Shown here: positions 1 to 11,160 of the stretch, one piece after another
Layout: each line of letters opens with the position of its first letter
Position numbering within the stretch: the stretch's first letter is position 1
Origin: Crossaster papposus
Taxonomy: Eukaryota; Echinodermata; Asteroidea; Velatida; Solasteridae
Assembly: GCA_037893245.1 (NCBI GenBank)
Contig: JBAIAA010000750.1
Span: forward strand, 372,001 to 436,000
DNA length: 64,000 bases
Reading direction: 5' to 3'
Translations under genes and position numbers: made by a program
Notes under the pieces: model-generated
The model's input: the letters and a program-made list of their open reading frames with translations, nothing else
The model's database searches: none
What the model was told of the DNA's origin: nothing

Positions 1-20
1 ACCATTAGAAATCAATGTTA

Positions 21-253
21 GATTTTTGCCCTTCACCGATGTATACATGTATGCACTGTGTACTTGTCGGTGTGTAACCACTCGAGTGGGGCTTGACCCA
101 CGACCTCCTGCTTTGTAGTGCAGAAAATGACATCACCACTCGACCACCGAGCTTACGGGATCCTGTGGCTGGTTCGAATCTGATGTACATATAGCACCGG
201 GACTGCGATTTAACTATAATATTCAATATAGATTTTTGCCCTTCACCGATGTA
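21..253. repeat. Pair of 20-bp direct repeats
   Basis: The 20-mer GATTTTTGCCCTTCACCGAT occurs at 21-40 and again at 231-250, flanking about 190 bp. Both copies are followed by GTA. This looks like a short dispersed repeat or the flanks of a small insertion; no coding content is supported. Confidence 0.6.
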
Positions 254-276
254 CAACACTGTAGGTAGGCACACAC

Positions 277-375
277 AGAGTTATGGGGACAGGCTCCTTT
301 GTTTGGAAAAGACAGACCGAGTAGTTGAGTCCCCATAGCGCGGTGGGTCTTCTTCAGTAAAGGTAGAACAAGGTA
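277..375. repeat. Dispersed repeat, copy 1 (partner at 4652-4757)
   Basis: The segment containing GGACAGGCTC, TTTGGAAAAGACAGACCGAG, AGTCCCCATAGCGCG and CAGTAAAGGTAGAACAA recurs in the same order and orientation at 4652-4757. The second copy has a short extra stretch before AGTCCCC. It is a dispersed repeat of unknown class. Confidence 0.7.
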
Positions 376-1780
376 AAATTAGGGTATAACGAAAGAAAAT
401 GTAGAAGGGAACAAATTAGGGTGATGCTAAAATTTTTAGAGTGTTCCGGTTTGAGATTAGAGATATTTCAGTTTACACACAAACCCTATGTACATGTACC
501 GAAAGAATATATATATACTCGGTGTGTAACCACCACTCACCAGAGTGAACATTGGAAAAGTATTAACACTATGTGTAATAATAATAGGATTTAAGACCAA
601 ATGCGAATACATACGACAGTGCGTCGGAAACTTGGGCCATTTCTAAGATCCCGACTTCGGTCCGTATAAGGCTCCATCTTCATTGCCATACTGAACGAAA
701 AAAGGCACAATGCAGTCGAAGTTGGGGTTTGGGAAAAAGCTCTAAATAATAAAAATATCTTCAATGTTTGAAAACACTTCTCTCCTTTGTTATATTTTTT
801 CGTTGATCTTTTACATAAACTATATAGAGTACAAAATATTTTAAACTTGTTTACAACTTTACAATTGACGGAAACATTGTAGTTTTCAAGACATAACTTT
901 ATTCACAGTCCTAGTCGCTTCTGACAGAGTGGATGACTTTAACTTTCACCCAACAGTGCTTAAGTCCATAGATGAAAAACATTCATTATTTTGCAAAAAG
1001 AATGTAGAAAATTTAAGTTTGATCCTTGGATATTAAAAACAGTGGACAATTTATATTCACTGAAACTTTCAGTGAAAGATTTCAACCCTGCACGTTTTTT
1101 CTTCATTAAGGCTTTTGGCGTCTACTTTTTACAATTATAAAGTTATGCCAAGAACGTTAATTTCTCAGGAAACTCTTGGAATTTTGGATTTGGGATATAT
1201 CCCCAAAATGGGCTCAAGCTTTTGTGCATGGACACCTAAATTTAACTTCAAATGGGTCACTTTCTGCACATCATTGCCGGACCCTGTTTTTGAATTTGCC
1301 TTATTTATGCCAAAACATTCTAAAACAAATAGTTTATTGAACATGAGGGTCGATTTATTTTAACCGATTAATAATTTTGACAGCCAAAATTATTCAAAAT
1401 TCTTGACCTTTTTCTAGAAAATACCAAAATAATATTATTGTGGGGCAAGGTAGATTCCCATTATATAAATTGGTAGACAAGGCATCTGCTTGTGATAAGT
1501 CTAGTTTCGAGGTATCGCTTGCATGATGTGAGCGATTTTTCTGAGGGTTACCAGACGCAAAAGATAAACAACACTCCCTCTGTACCGGTTGTTGTTGTAT
1601 GGTAAAAAATAGTAGCGAAAAAGTTAATACAAATCACTTTTCCACTCATTGGGGGATTTAGATTATGAGTGATACTTCCCCCACGTGACAGTGTTAAACT
1701 AAATTATATTGCAATTACTTCTAGGTAAGGCCCTATTTTGATGTAAATTGACTATGAGTACAGCCTGTAGTCCCACATGC
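376..1780. other. No recognisable feature
   Basis: AT-rich DNA with only short open frames that resemble nothing I know. I see no gene, RNA gene or bounded repeat in this stretch. Confidence 0.5.
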
Positions 1781-1990
1781 AGCATGATACAGGGCCGACA
1801 TACCCCCCCCCCCCCCCCCCCCCTGCCCCTCTATTGTGTTGGCCATTGTGCTCCCGGAATCTCAGGATTTTTTTTTTAGGTTTTAAGGAGTGGGGGGGGG
1901 GGGGGACGTGTGTTAGGTAACAATAGTGTAAAGTGGGTTAGGGTATAGGGATAAGGGGGGGGGGGGTACCCCTCGGCCCCATATCGTGCT
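1781..1990 (-). mobile_element. Short MITE with AGCACGATAT ends, copy 1
   Basis: The ends are inverted repeats: AGCATGATACAGGGCCGA at the left and TCGGCCCCATATCGTGCT at the right. The interior holds long C and G runs at about 1803-1823, 1893-1905 and 1957-1968. The same element lies in opposite orientation at 9935-10104, with shared internal words such as ACACTATTGT and CTTATCCCTATAC. No coding capacity. The superfamily is unknown because no clear target duplication is visible. Confidence 0.75.
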
Positions 1991-2689
1991 GGGTATATGT
2001 AGTCGTGAGTATGTCATCCTCTTGAGCTGACGAATCATGGTCTCTATGCTTGGAAGATCCACCCTTGTTGTCTGTAACATCGATCCTCCCGTTTCACTCC
2101 AAGAATAGAACAGAGCTTGGAGTGATGGAACCTTCTGATGGAACTTTCTGATACAGAGTTCATGTCTTAGAGCTGTACAGGATGGATAAAAAACCGAAAC
2201 GAGATATTATTGCTACATGTAATTGTAACAGAAATAGGGAGATATTCTCTTTAAAATGACACCTTGCTCATGGCATTACAGTCACGGTGACCAATGTTAT
2301 GAAAGGGTATATTTAGGAAAGTGCACCACTATTTATTTGTGGTTGTTGTGGTGGGCCCCATCGCTGCATCATCATACAAGAGCGATTGGTGGAACTGTTT
2401 GGAGAAAGAATCATTGCTCTGAACCACAAAGCCCCTCGAGATCCATGTTTAATTATGTAAATAACACTGCTGTCATGTTTACATGATAAAATCTCTTGTT
2501 TTCCCCCATGATTGGCAACCATAGCCTTCACTCTTGGAATACTGCTTTGTAGACAAGGATCTTAGTCATGTTTATTATGAGCAACATTTATATTTGGCTA
2601 TTCAAACTGGTCCAAAAAGAGCAAAATTTACAGATGAATTTTTTTTATGAGTGGAGGTAGTCCGATTAACTTAACCCTACATTCGCCAG

Positions 2690-2845
2690 ACAATGACCAA
2701 ATGCTAAAAGACGAATTGTAGGGTCCAAGTCCAAACTGTGATACCAAACTTCTGCGTGCGTCACACGTCCAACATTTGTTCAACATGTCTCAGCAAAACC
2801 ATCATTTTCAGCACCAAAATAGCTATAAAACGACCCAAATAATAT
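2690..2845. repeat. Dispersed repeat, inverted relative to 7856-8040
   Basis: The region contains ATGACCAAA, GAATTGTAGGGTCCAAG, CGTCCAACATTTGT and TATAAAACGACC. The reverse complement of these words, in mirrored order, is found at 7856-8040. It is an interspersed repeat of unknown class. The ORF through it is not supported as coding. Confidence 0.65.
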
Positions 2846-3550
2846 CATTGTCTAATTTTTATATGACACCGGCAATTGAGTTACAAAGGTTTCCCCTACA
2901 CAATCCATACGGTACCAGTCTGGTTTCCGCCACGCAAGGGATATCTCATGAATTGTACACAATGATCGTTCAAGTTGTGCTTGATGGAAACCTTATCGAC
3001 ATTCTCAAAGCATCATGGGATTGGATGACAAACAAACCTGAAAATTTGTGCACAATCCTATGGAGCCGAGTATTTTTTGTTTTTTGATTCCTTATTGTAT
3101 TTTAGGAATTAACTGATAATCTTTTCACACATTGTTAAACTGGTAATTTAAAATATATTCATTTCAAAGAAATCCAAATTTAAAGCGTATTAGAATTAAA
3201 AAAGTTCATGGAAATCCATTTTACAGACCAGTTTCATGATTAATGTTATGCTGCTAATATTGACCAATCAGAATCAAAGATTCAACCTCACACCCACAAC
3301 ACTGACCAATCAGAACTGTTCCTGCTTCCTGTTCCAATTTACATGATTGGTTCTTATTTTTATTTATAAAGTTTACAAAATAAATTTTATTTACAAATTA
3401 TATTCTTTTTGTGTCCCTGAAAAAAGGAAACCCACGTTTTCGGGTAAATTACTCAATAATTCAGATTTTTTTTGTCAGAAATGTACATACATGTACATAC
3501 AGGTATGTATACATGTACGAGAATTATGAGTTTGATTTGTTTTTTAATCA
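2846..3550. other. No recognisable feature
   Basis: AT-rich DNA. Two copies of a GACCAATCAGAA word lie at about 3262 and 3303. Nothing else stands out. Confidence 0.5.
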
Positions 3551-3558
3551 AATGAACG

Positions 3559-3616
3559 CTAACCAGTGACAGGAAAAGTGTGCTTGTTTGTCCGGTCCCG
3601 GAATTGATGGCAGGAA
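3559..3616 (+). repeat. Single copy of the 41-bp minisatellite unit
   Basis: One unit matching the 4760-5665 array (TTTGTCCGGTCCCGGAATTG followed by ATGGCAGGAAG) stands alone here, about 1.1 kb before the array. It is probably an ancestral or dispersed copy. Confidence 0.8.
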
Positions 3617-3639
3617 GCAGGGCCGTAACAATTATTTTT

Positions 3640-3735
3640 TTTATTTCGGGGGCTCTATTTTCCATTTCGGGGGCTACTCTTTCGGGGGCTACTTTTTTCC
3701 ATTTCGGGGGCTACTTTTTCAATAATTAACAAAAG
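3640..3735. repeat. Four TTTCGGGGGCTACT repeats
   Basis: The word TTTCGGGGGCT occurs four times in about 80 bp. Related CGCCCCCGAAAT / TTTCGGGGGCTCC words in both orientations recur at 4518-4572, so 3640-4600 may be one composite element enclosing the foldback at 3773 and the repeat at 4027. Confidence 0.6.
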
Positions 3736-3772
3736 GATACAATTTGTTGAGTACTTGAGTTTATCTGGCACT

Positions 3773-3981
3773 AGTCTTGATCCAAGACCGAGCTAGCTGT
3801 TCATTTGTTCCGCGGCGCGCTGTCTGTATATCCAGCCTTATTCCAGGCTTATTGAGGGCGCCCTAAATTATCGCCAGATTCGAACGAATCTGGCGATAAT
3901 TAGGGCGCCCTCAATAAGCCTGGATATGGACGACGCGCCGCAAAACAAAATGAACGGCTAGCTCGGTCTTGGATCAGGACT
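3773..3981. mobile_element. Foldback (hairpin) MITE, ~210 bp
   Basis: The left arm 3773-3882 and right arm 3885-3981 are near-perfect reverse complements around a centre at ATTCG-AA-CGAAT (3879-3888). Shared words include GATCCAAGACCGAGCTAGC, GCCTTATTGAGGGCGCCCTA and ATTATCGCCAGATTCG. The left arm carries a small local duplication (TCCAGCCTTATTCCAGGCTT). The whole unit could fold into a ~100-bp stem. No coding content; most like a foldback or MITE element, with an RNA hairpin source as an untested alternative. Confidence 0.85.
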
Positions 3982-4026
3982 ATTAAATTTGGCACGCAAA
4001 CAATCTATGAAAACTTCAAACCAGTA

Positions 4027-4390
4027 CAGTCACAATATCGCACGAGGTTTACTTTGCCAATATATCGCTGCATGCAGTATATACTGCATGCATACTACCT
4101 GTACATACCGTAGCACATGCGCTGCAGCGATCGCGTGCCCAGAGAGGGTTATCCCTAATTGCTCAATTGCGACACCCCCTAGTCTTTTTTCCAGTCGTTT
4201 TGAATGCTCCGCGCTGTGTAGTTCGGACGGTGAATTGCATGAAGCCGGAATGTAGACGAAACAAACGTTTAGAAAACGGCCACATACATGTAGTACAGGC
4301 CAGCTTTTTATCGCTGTTGTACGCGTCATGCATGCATGCAGCGCGCGCTGCTGAGTGCTAAATCTATGTACTGTACATGTACCGTACATG
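4027..4390. repeat. Dispersed repeat, copy 1 (partner at 38009-38330)
   Basis: Starting at GTCACAATATCGCACGAGG, this segment matches 38009-38330 in the same orientation, including ACACCCCCTAGTCTTTTTTC, TCGTTTTGAATGCTCCGC and AAACGTTTAGAAAACG. The copy here has extra TGCATGCA and TACATGTAC-type palindromic words. Open frames on both strands are conserved only as far as the DNA is, so I do not call a protein. Confidence 0.8.
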
Positions 4391-4651
4391 TACCGCGCGC
4401 TCTAAATCTCCGGTCTGCATGCCGGCGCGGCCGCTTAGCAGTGGCGCTAGGATCAGAGAGAGCGGCCGTTCGTAGTCGTGCAGCAAATATTACGGGGACG
4501 ATTTTGGACCATTTCCTATTTTTAAGTCGCCCCCGAAATCGCATTTTTTGCCTATTTCGGGGGCTCCTTTAGGTGTTTCCGGGGCGAATTCGCCCGCCGC
4601 CCCCGTGTATTTTTTTTGCAGGCAGGAAGAGTGGGTAGGCACTCACCGCGT

Positions 4652-4757
4652 TAGGGGGACAGGCTCTTTTGTTTGGAAAAGACAGACCGAGTAGTGGAGA
4701 CATTTTCGAGTCCCCATAGCGCGTTGGGTGTTCAGTAAAGGTAGAACAATGTATAAC
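4652..4757. repeat. Dispersed repeat, copy 2
   Basis: Second copy of the 277-375 repeat, directly abutting the 41-bp minisatellite. Confidence 0.7.
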
Positions 4758-4759
4758 AA

Positions 4760-5665
4760 GCTTGTTTGTCCGGTACCGGAATTGATGGCAGGGAGAGTGT
4801 GCTTGTTTGTCCGGTCCTGGAATTGATGGCAGGAAGAGTGTGCTCATTTGTCCGGTCCCGGAATTGATGGCAGGAAGAGTGTGCTTGTTTGTCCGGTCCT
4901 GGAATTGATGGCAGGAAGAGTGTGCTTGTTTGTCCGGTCCTGGAATTGATGGCAGGAAGAGTGTACTTGTTTGTCCGGTCCCGGAATTGATGCAGGAAGA
5001 GTGTGCTTGTTTGTCCGGTCCCGGAATTGATGGCAGGAAGAGTGTGCTTGTTTGTCCGGTCCTGGAATTGATGGCAGGAAGAGTGTGCTTGTTTGTCCGG
5101 TCCCGGAATTGATGGCAGGAAGAGTGTGCTTGTTTGTCCGGTCCTGGAATTGATGGCAGGAAGAGTGTGCTTGTTTGTCCGGTCCTGGAATTGATGGCAG
5201 GAAGAGTGTGCTTGTTTGTCCGGTCCCGGAATTGATGGCAGGAAGAGTGTGCTTGTTTGTCCGGTCCTGGAATTGATGGCAGAAAGAGTGTGCTTGTTTG
5301 TCCGATCCTGGAATTGATGACAGGAAGAGTGTGCTTGTTTGTCCGGTCCTGGAATTGATGGCAGGAAGAGTGTGCTTGTTTGTCCGGTCCTGGAATTGAT
5401 GGCAGGAAGAGTGTGCTTGTTTGTCCGGTCCCGGAATTGATGACAGGAAGAGTGTGCTTGTTTGTCCGGTCCCGGAATTGATGGCAGGAAGAGTGTGCTT
5501 GTTTGTCCGGTCCTGGAATTGATGGCAGGAAGAGTGTGCTTGTTTGTCCGGTCCTGGAATTGATGGCAGGAAGAGTGTGCTTGTTTGTCCGGTCCTGGAA
5601 TTGATGGCAGAAAGAGTGTGCTTGTTTGTCCGGTCCTGCATGGAATTGATGACAGGAAGAGTGTG
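4760..5665 (+). repeat. 41-bp minisatellite, about 22 copies
   Basis: Head-to-tail 41-bp units containing TTTGTCCGGTCCTGGAATTG then ATGGCAGGAAGAGTGTGC. Variation is mainly TCC/CCC in the GGTCCTGG/GGTCCCGG core, with a 1-bp deletion near 4992 and a 4-bp insertion near 5638. Because 41 is not a multiple of 3, the minus strand happens to be open in all frames, giving predicted proteins of up to 404 residues with a 41-residue super-period. No other evidence suggests translation. Confidence 0.97.
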
Positions 5666-7855
5666 TATGCAGTGAGCCCCCTTTCCTTCGGGGAAAAAAG
5701 AGCAATATAGAGAAGGAGAGAGACTCAAAAAAGAAAAATACGCTGTAGATTACAGGGAAATGCACAGGAAAATGCACCAACACTGCCGATGAATAATTAC
5801 TGAGTCTGTTTTGTACACGTTTTTAAACAAGTACACAAGACTTGACCGTCATGCATGTGATCATGTGATGGGGCTTTGTTCCGCATCGTGGTGGTGATGC
5901 TGTGGGTTTGTTTGGGTCAGGATTTTCCACTGTTTTAACTATAACCACATGACATGTTCTATTTTGATGGCCAATACAATATTATGTTTGTGATTATGGA
6001 AATTAACGGGATCAATCAATCTAAGCCTAACAACAATATTCAACAAGCCACGCCTAGCTCCATGGGCCAACCCCCCCCCCCCCCCTCTCCCCTGAGCAAG
6101 AAAATAAAGAAAGAATGCGAGCAAGATACATGTATTCCTTGTGATGTTTGTGAGTGGCTGTGGGCTATTTTTATGTTGATATCACTGATCACGCTGATTC
6201 TTAAAATAAATTTAGAGTCAGACTTTAAATGAATGTCATGTCGTTAATGTTTCATCTTCTAAAATTCTACATACTTTATTTATTATGATTCAGATTTCCG
6301 TTTGCGAGGCTTTCACTTAGGACATGCATTGATATGGAGGGATTGACAGTGAGCAGATGTTCTTGCATCAGCAAATCAGTTTGAAGAGGTCTGGGCTCCA
6401 ACAAAGCGCTTGTTCAGGGTATTGAACAATGCATGCATGCTCTCGCCGCCCTGTTCGCCCTAGTACATGCTCTGTTCGTTGGACAAATGACAGAACGTGG
6501 ACTTCAAGGATGTGACTTTGGAGGGAAATTGGTTCAGTAAAAGTCCATGAAATGAGTGATGTCGTCATCTAGCAGAAAAATTGTGACAGTATTGGCGGTG
6601 TTCTTCATCAGCCGAGCTGAAATATCGATGGTACTTTTCTTGGCTTGGCTTTATGTTTGTGTTTTTGGACATTGCTCCCGCACAGCCTACATGTACATAA
6701 CCTTTTGGAGGTTATTTACGTGCTCGTTGCTCATTTTGACCTTGGCTCGACCTACATGTTGAAAAAAAGGTGGGAGTTTATTTGCAAAATTTGTATTCGT
6801 GTATGAGCTTTATGATGGGTCTTTGTTAGTCATGACATGTCTAAATATAACGTAGCAAAAATCTCGACCAATTAGTGTAAACCAAGGAAAGACAGACTGG
6901 GTGGAGCTTCGGCTGTACACCGCTAACCGGCTATTCCCGCTTGCGGACTCACTGCATGTACAGTACATGTACGTATGTATCGTCCACCCAATACATTGTA
7001 TGCACACAATGTATTGTACGTACATGTACAATACATACAGCCTGAGCGCGAAAGTACTAATAACCCGAATCCTCCAAAATCATCAGTTGGATAATTACCC
7101 ATGTAACCTCAATCCTGCAAAATCATCTAGTATTAGTTTAGGCCTAATGACCTACATGTAGATCTTGCATTATCCTCCAGTGGCCAATAAAACACCATGC
7201 CCTCCAATCGAATCCTGCAAATTCCTCCGATGCAACAACTTAGAGATCCAAGTGTCCACAATTTGCCCATCCTCAAAATTAATAGATGGTAGATAAAAAC
7301 TCATGTTCAATGGATCGGGAAAACTTACTTTAACCCTAACCCTCCAGGGTATTTTGGCTAGAAAACCTGCCAGACGAACAGATTGCATACTTTGTCACAT
7401 TGACTTGTGTGCAGAGTGAAGCAAGGTCAAGCAGTCACCACAGATGCACTGTGCTGTATTTGGCACGGTTAGGTTTAATCTACAAATTATGCAACAAAAC
7501 AACCGCATTTTCCGGATTACGCGCAACATCACGTTAAACTTGGTCAGTGTTTTCACCATTTTTTCCGCGGCTGGTTGCTCTTGAGAAAACAATATTTGGT
7601 ATATAAATGCAAGCACTCCTTTGCACTTGAAACAGCTGTCGGCAAACTGCAAGCATGCAGCGTCGTCATGATTATGCCTACGTCACGTCACATGATCATA
7701 ACAACAACAACATTCAAATTGTACGTGAACTCAATGCAGTCAGTACGCTGAGAAGAACTTGTCGGAATAAAGCTGAAATTCAAAATTCAACTTCCCATCC
7801 AGATGGTAAGTCAACCAGTATACAACCCAATTAATCAGGAAGTCTACAGATTCTT
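5666..7855. other. Non-coding stretch with small hairpins
   Basis: No gene recognised. A C-tract lies at about 6069-6083. A perfect 10-bp stem, AATACATTGT / ACAATGTATT, sits at 6990-7015 and is flanked by TACATGTAC words. The 92-residue frame at 5954-6232 has a hydrophobic C-terminal part but depends on the C-tract and has no other support. Confidence 0.5.
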
Positions 7856-8040
7856 AGGCTGCATATCTGGTCGTTTTATAGCTATTTTGGGGCTGAAAAC
7901 AAGGGTTTTGCTGGGACATCATTGGACAAATGTTGGACGTGCGACCATAGTGTGGCACACGCAGAAGTTTGCGTAGTTTGCGCTTGGGCCCTACATTCGC
8001 CATAAAATGACCAAAAAAGCGAATTGTACTTGTAGCGTCC
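7856..8040. repeat. Dispersed repeat, inverted copy of 2690-2845
   Basis: Contains GGTCGTTTTATAGCTATTTT and ACAAATGTTGGACGTGCGAC, the reverse complement of words in 2690-2845. Confidence 0.65.
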
Positions 8041-8963
8041 AAGTTACTCGGACTATACACGGCCCAAAACGGTGGACCACCACTACTCACTAGGCACTAC
8101 AGACATTTTCCTAGTTCCGGATCGCAAAAAATATTCAGGCTGTTTTCGGCAAGTCTAATCCTCGAAATTTAAATGAAATAGGTTCAGTAGTTCTTGAGTG
8201 ATGCAGAAACTACCGTTTTGTTTCCATAATGCCCTTCTTATTTTGAAAATACGACGTCAAAAGTACCGACATCACTTTTCCTAGTTGCGTATCGGTTTAA
8301 CCAATTCCGGATCGGTTAAAAAAATGCTTCGTACATGAAAAATTATCACGCTAGAACCAACCCGTATCAAGCCTTTATTTCTGATAAAGAATTCATTAAT
8401 TTATAGAAATACAGTCTAAAATACATTTCAAATACTTCCGCTTCTAATAAAGTTTAAAAAGAGGGCTTGCAAGAAAATGTTCCATAATGTTTTGTCCGTG
8501 TAGCGGTTTTGCGGCTCCCGTGATTTTCCACAAACCGTCCAAACATGTCAAAGTACGAGTCGAAAATCTAGCCAAAATTCCTTTTCTGGATATTTTATTG
8601 AAAAGATATTTATGTATCAAGCAGCTTGTATGTTTCTTCTCAAAATGCACTTCATCTAAAAAAATAGTATTGAAGACCAAGCCATGAGAGGTAGGTTATG
8701 CGATCCGGAACTAGGAAAACAACTGGTTGTAACAGTTTTTGCACTGAGTGCAGATATTATGGCAGTCGTCACCAATTTCACGTACTTGTACTCGTAGGCT
8801 ACTTTAAATATTGGAGTGCAGTGGACATCGACGTGACAGACATAACAGTAACGTTGCTGCGCTCGGCGCGGTCCCCAGATTACGTGTAGGATATCTTCAG
8901 AAACATTGAACATTTTGCAGCACAACTGAACTACTCGCTCCACGAACGTTAACTTTCGGTCCC
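8041..8963. other. No recognisable feature
   Basis: The phrase TTTTCCTAGTTCCGGATCG and variants recur at about 8107, 8277 and (inverted) 8702, suggesting a small repeat-derived patch. No coding signal. Confidence 0.45.
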
Positions 8964-8966
8964 AAG

Positions 8967-9365
8967 AGTGTTCCTTCGTTTTGAACGTACGTACGACCGT
9001 ACACCGTCAAGACCTCGCCGTCGCCCAATGAGAAGCTCTGCACAACAGGCTCCGCCCAATTCAGACCGTTGTATTGATTGAAAATCATAAATATTCATGT
9101 TATACATAAGAGCTTTTTCAAGAAAGGCAGTGCACACAGAAAATCCCGTATTGTACATGTACATGTACATGTACACTGTACATGTACATAATGTACAGTA
9201 TAAGCGTGTAGCTATGTAGTTCCCCTGTACCGCACGTTGCTATGCGGACTATTGGTCCCCATAGCACCGTGCGGTACGAACAAAAACAAAACAAAAGCCA
9301 CTTGTTAATAGGAATTAGGCACGTAAAATAATGTCATTTGAATGTAGGTTATGTTGCGTGGCTCT
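8967..9365. repeat. Left terminal inverted repeat of the Harbinger element
   Basis: About 390 bp that match the reverse complement of 18075-18467, with small indels. Shared words include GAGCTTTTTCAAGAAAGGCA, AATCCCGTATTGTACATGTA and GTTAATAGGAATT. A sub-hairpin GTACCGCACG / CGTGCGGTAC lies at about 9227-9278, and TACATGTACATG runs at 9154-9188. Confidence 0.85.
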
Positions 9366-9934
9366 TGACACGACTCTGTTTTTATTTGCATCTAAATAAA
9401 TAATCACCTAATAAATAATAATTTAAATAACAACCATCTTTTATGAACCAAATAGTAAAAATGCCTTATTGTGTAGATGCATTGAAATTATATTAATTGC
9501 AGGGGACCCCGTTATTTATGTACAGCATCATTTTGAATACCTAAAATGTTCTAGAATGTTTCAATCCTGGTATTTGTTACGTATTTAAATTTAAAAATGT
9601 TAAATTAAGAAAAATGTCCATGTCTCAAACAAGCACATTACTTATCGCATTACTCAGCTTTTCCATCAAGGTGTTGTCGAACTTTAATGTAAATACATAC
9701 ACTGGTAATGACATCCGAAATAAAACAATTCTCAGAGTATTTTTTTAAAATTCATCGTAATGAATTTATTAAAAACACGAGGGTTTAAAATAACATAGCA
9801 AAAGAGTATCTTGTGACATCTTTAAAATAAATAAAAACTATAGCCTAATAGGCTAATTATAATAAGCAAACTTAAATCTTACATGAAATGGACAGCCTAT
9901 TCCTGTTTGTCGTTCATCATCTTGCCGTATACCC
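9366..9934. other. AT-rich interior of the Harbinger element
   Basis: No coding signal recognised between the left inverted repeat and the MITE copy. Confidence 0.5.
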
Positions 9935-10104
9935 AGCACGATATGTGGCAGAGGGGTACCCCCTCTTATCCCTATACTTTATACACACTCAACACTATTG
10001 TAACCTAACCCATCCCCCCTTGAAACCTAAAAGGAACTCCTGAGCTTCCGGGAACACAATGGTCAACACAAAGAAGGGGGGTTTTCTCTGCCACATATCG
10101 TGCT
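9935..10104 (+). mobile_element. Short MITE with AGCACGATAT ends, copy 2
   Basis: Inverted ends AGCACGATATGTGGCAGAG (left) and CTCTGCCACATATCGTGCT (right) are perfect over 19 bp. The interior matches the copy at 1781-1990 in reverse. It is nested in the Harbinger element. Confidence 0.85.
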
Positions 10105-10149
10105 TCATATGTCTTGCCGTGGTGGAGCCGGGTGCATCTCTCCTTGCAA

Positions 10150-11160
10150 CAGGTCTGCTGTTCACATTCAAATGAGATTTCGTTCGGTCGTAATGCTGTT
10201 CAGTTCTGCTGTTCACATTCAAATGAGATTTCGTTCGGTCGTAATGCTGTTCAGTTCTGCTGTTCACATTCAAATGAGATTTCGTTCGGTCGTAATGCTG
10301 TTCAGGTCTGCTGTTCACATTTAAATGAGATTTCGTTGGGTCGTAATGCTGTTCAGGTCTGCTGTTCACATTCAAATGAGATTTCGTTCGGTCGTAATGC
10401 TGTTCAGGTCTGCTGTTCACATTCAAATGAGATTTCGTTCGGTCGTAATGCTGTTCAGTTCTGCTGTTCACATTCAAATGAAATTTCGTTCGGTCGTAAT
10501 GCTGTTCAGGTCTGCTGTTCACATTTAAATGAGATTTCGTTTGGTCGTAATGCTGTTCAGTTCTGCTGTTCACATTCAAATGAGATTTCGTTCGGTCGTA
10601 ATGCTGTTCAGGTCTGCTGTTCACATTTAAATGAGATTTCGTTTGGTCGTAATGCTGTTCAGGTCTGCTGTTCACATTCAAATGAGATTTCGTTCGGTCG
10701 TAATGCTGTTCAGGTCTGCTGTTCACATTTAAATGAGATTTCGTTGGGTCGTAAGGCTTTACAGGTCTGCTGTTCACATTTAAATGAGATTTCGTTTGGT
10801 CGTAATGCTGTTCAGGTCTGCTGTTCACATTCAAATGAGATTTCGTTCGGTCGAAATGCTGTTCAGGTCTGCTGTTCACATTCAAATGAGATTTCGTTCG
10901 GTCGTAATGCTGTTCAGGTCTGCTGTTCACATTCAAATGAGATTTCGTTTGGTCGTAATGCTGTTCAGGTTGCTGCTGTTCACATTCAAATGAGATTTCG
11001 TTCGTTCGTAATGCTATTCAGGTCTGCTGTTCACATTCAAATGAGATTTCGTTTGGTCGTAATGCTGTTCAGGTTGCTGCTGTTCACATTCAAATGAGAT
11101 TTCGTTCGGTCGTAATGCTATTCAGGTCTGCTGTTCACATTCAAATGAGATTTGGTTTGA
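10150..11160 (+). repeat. 51-bp minisatellite, about 20 copies
   Basis: Units contain TCAAATGAGATTTCGTTCGG then TCGTAATGCTGTTCAG. Copies alternate between CAGGTCTG and CAGTTCTG and between TTCAAATG and TTTAAATG. Two late copies carry a 3-bp GCT expansion. Because 51 is 17 codons, frames stay open on both strands (17-residue repeats, 313 and 327 residues). Being open on both strands with no other support argues for a repeat by-product and not a protein. Confidence 0.95.

Noticed and set aside
4569..5783. 404-codon minus-strand ORF
   Set aside because: Produced by the 41-bp minisatellite; another frame on the same strand is also open over the same DNA.
5954..6232. 92-codon ORF with a Pro-run and a hydrophobic tail
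   Set aside because: The Pro-run is a C-tract, no splice or family support exists, and the frame on the opposite strand is also open.
10114..11097. 327-codon plus-strand ORF
   Set aside because: By-product of the 51-bp tandem repeat, with an equally long frame on the opposite strand.
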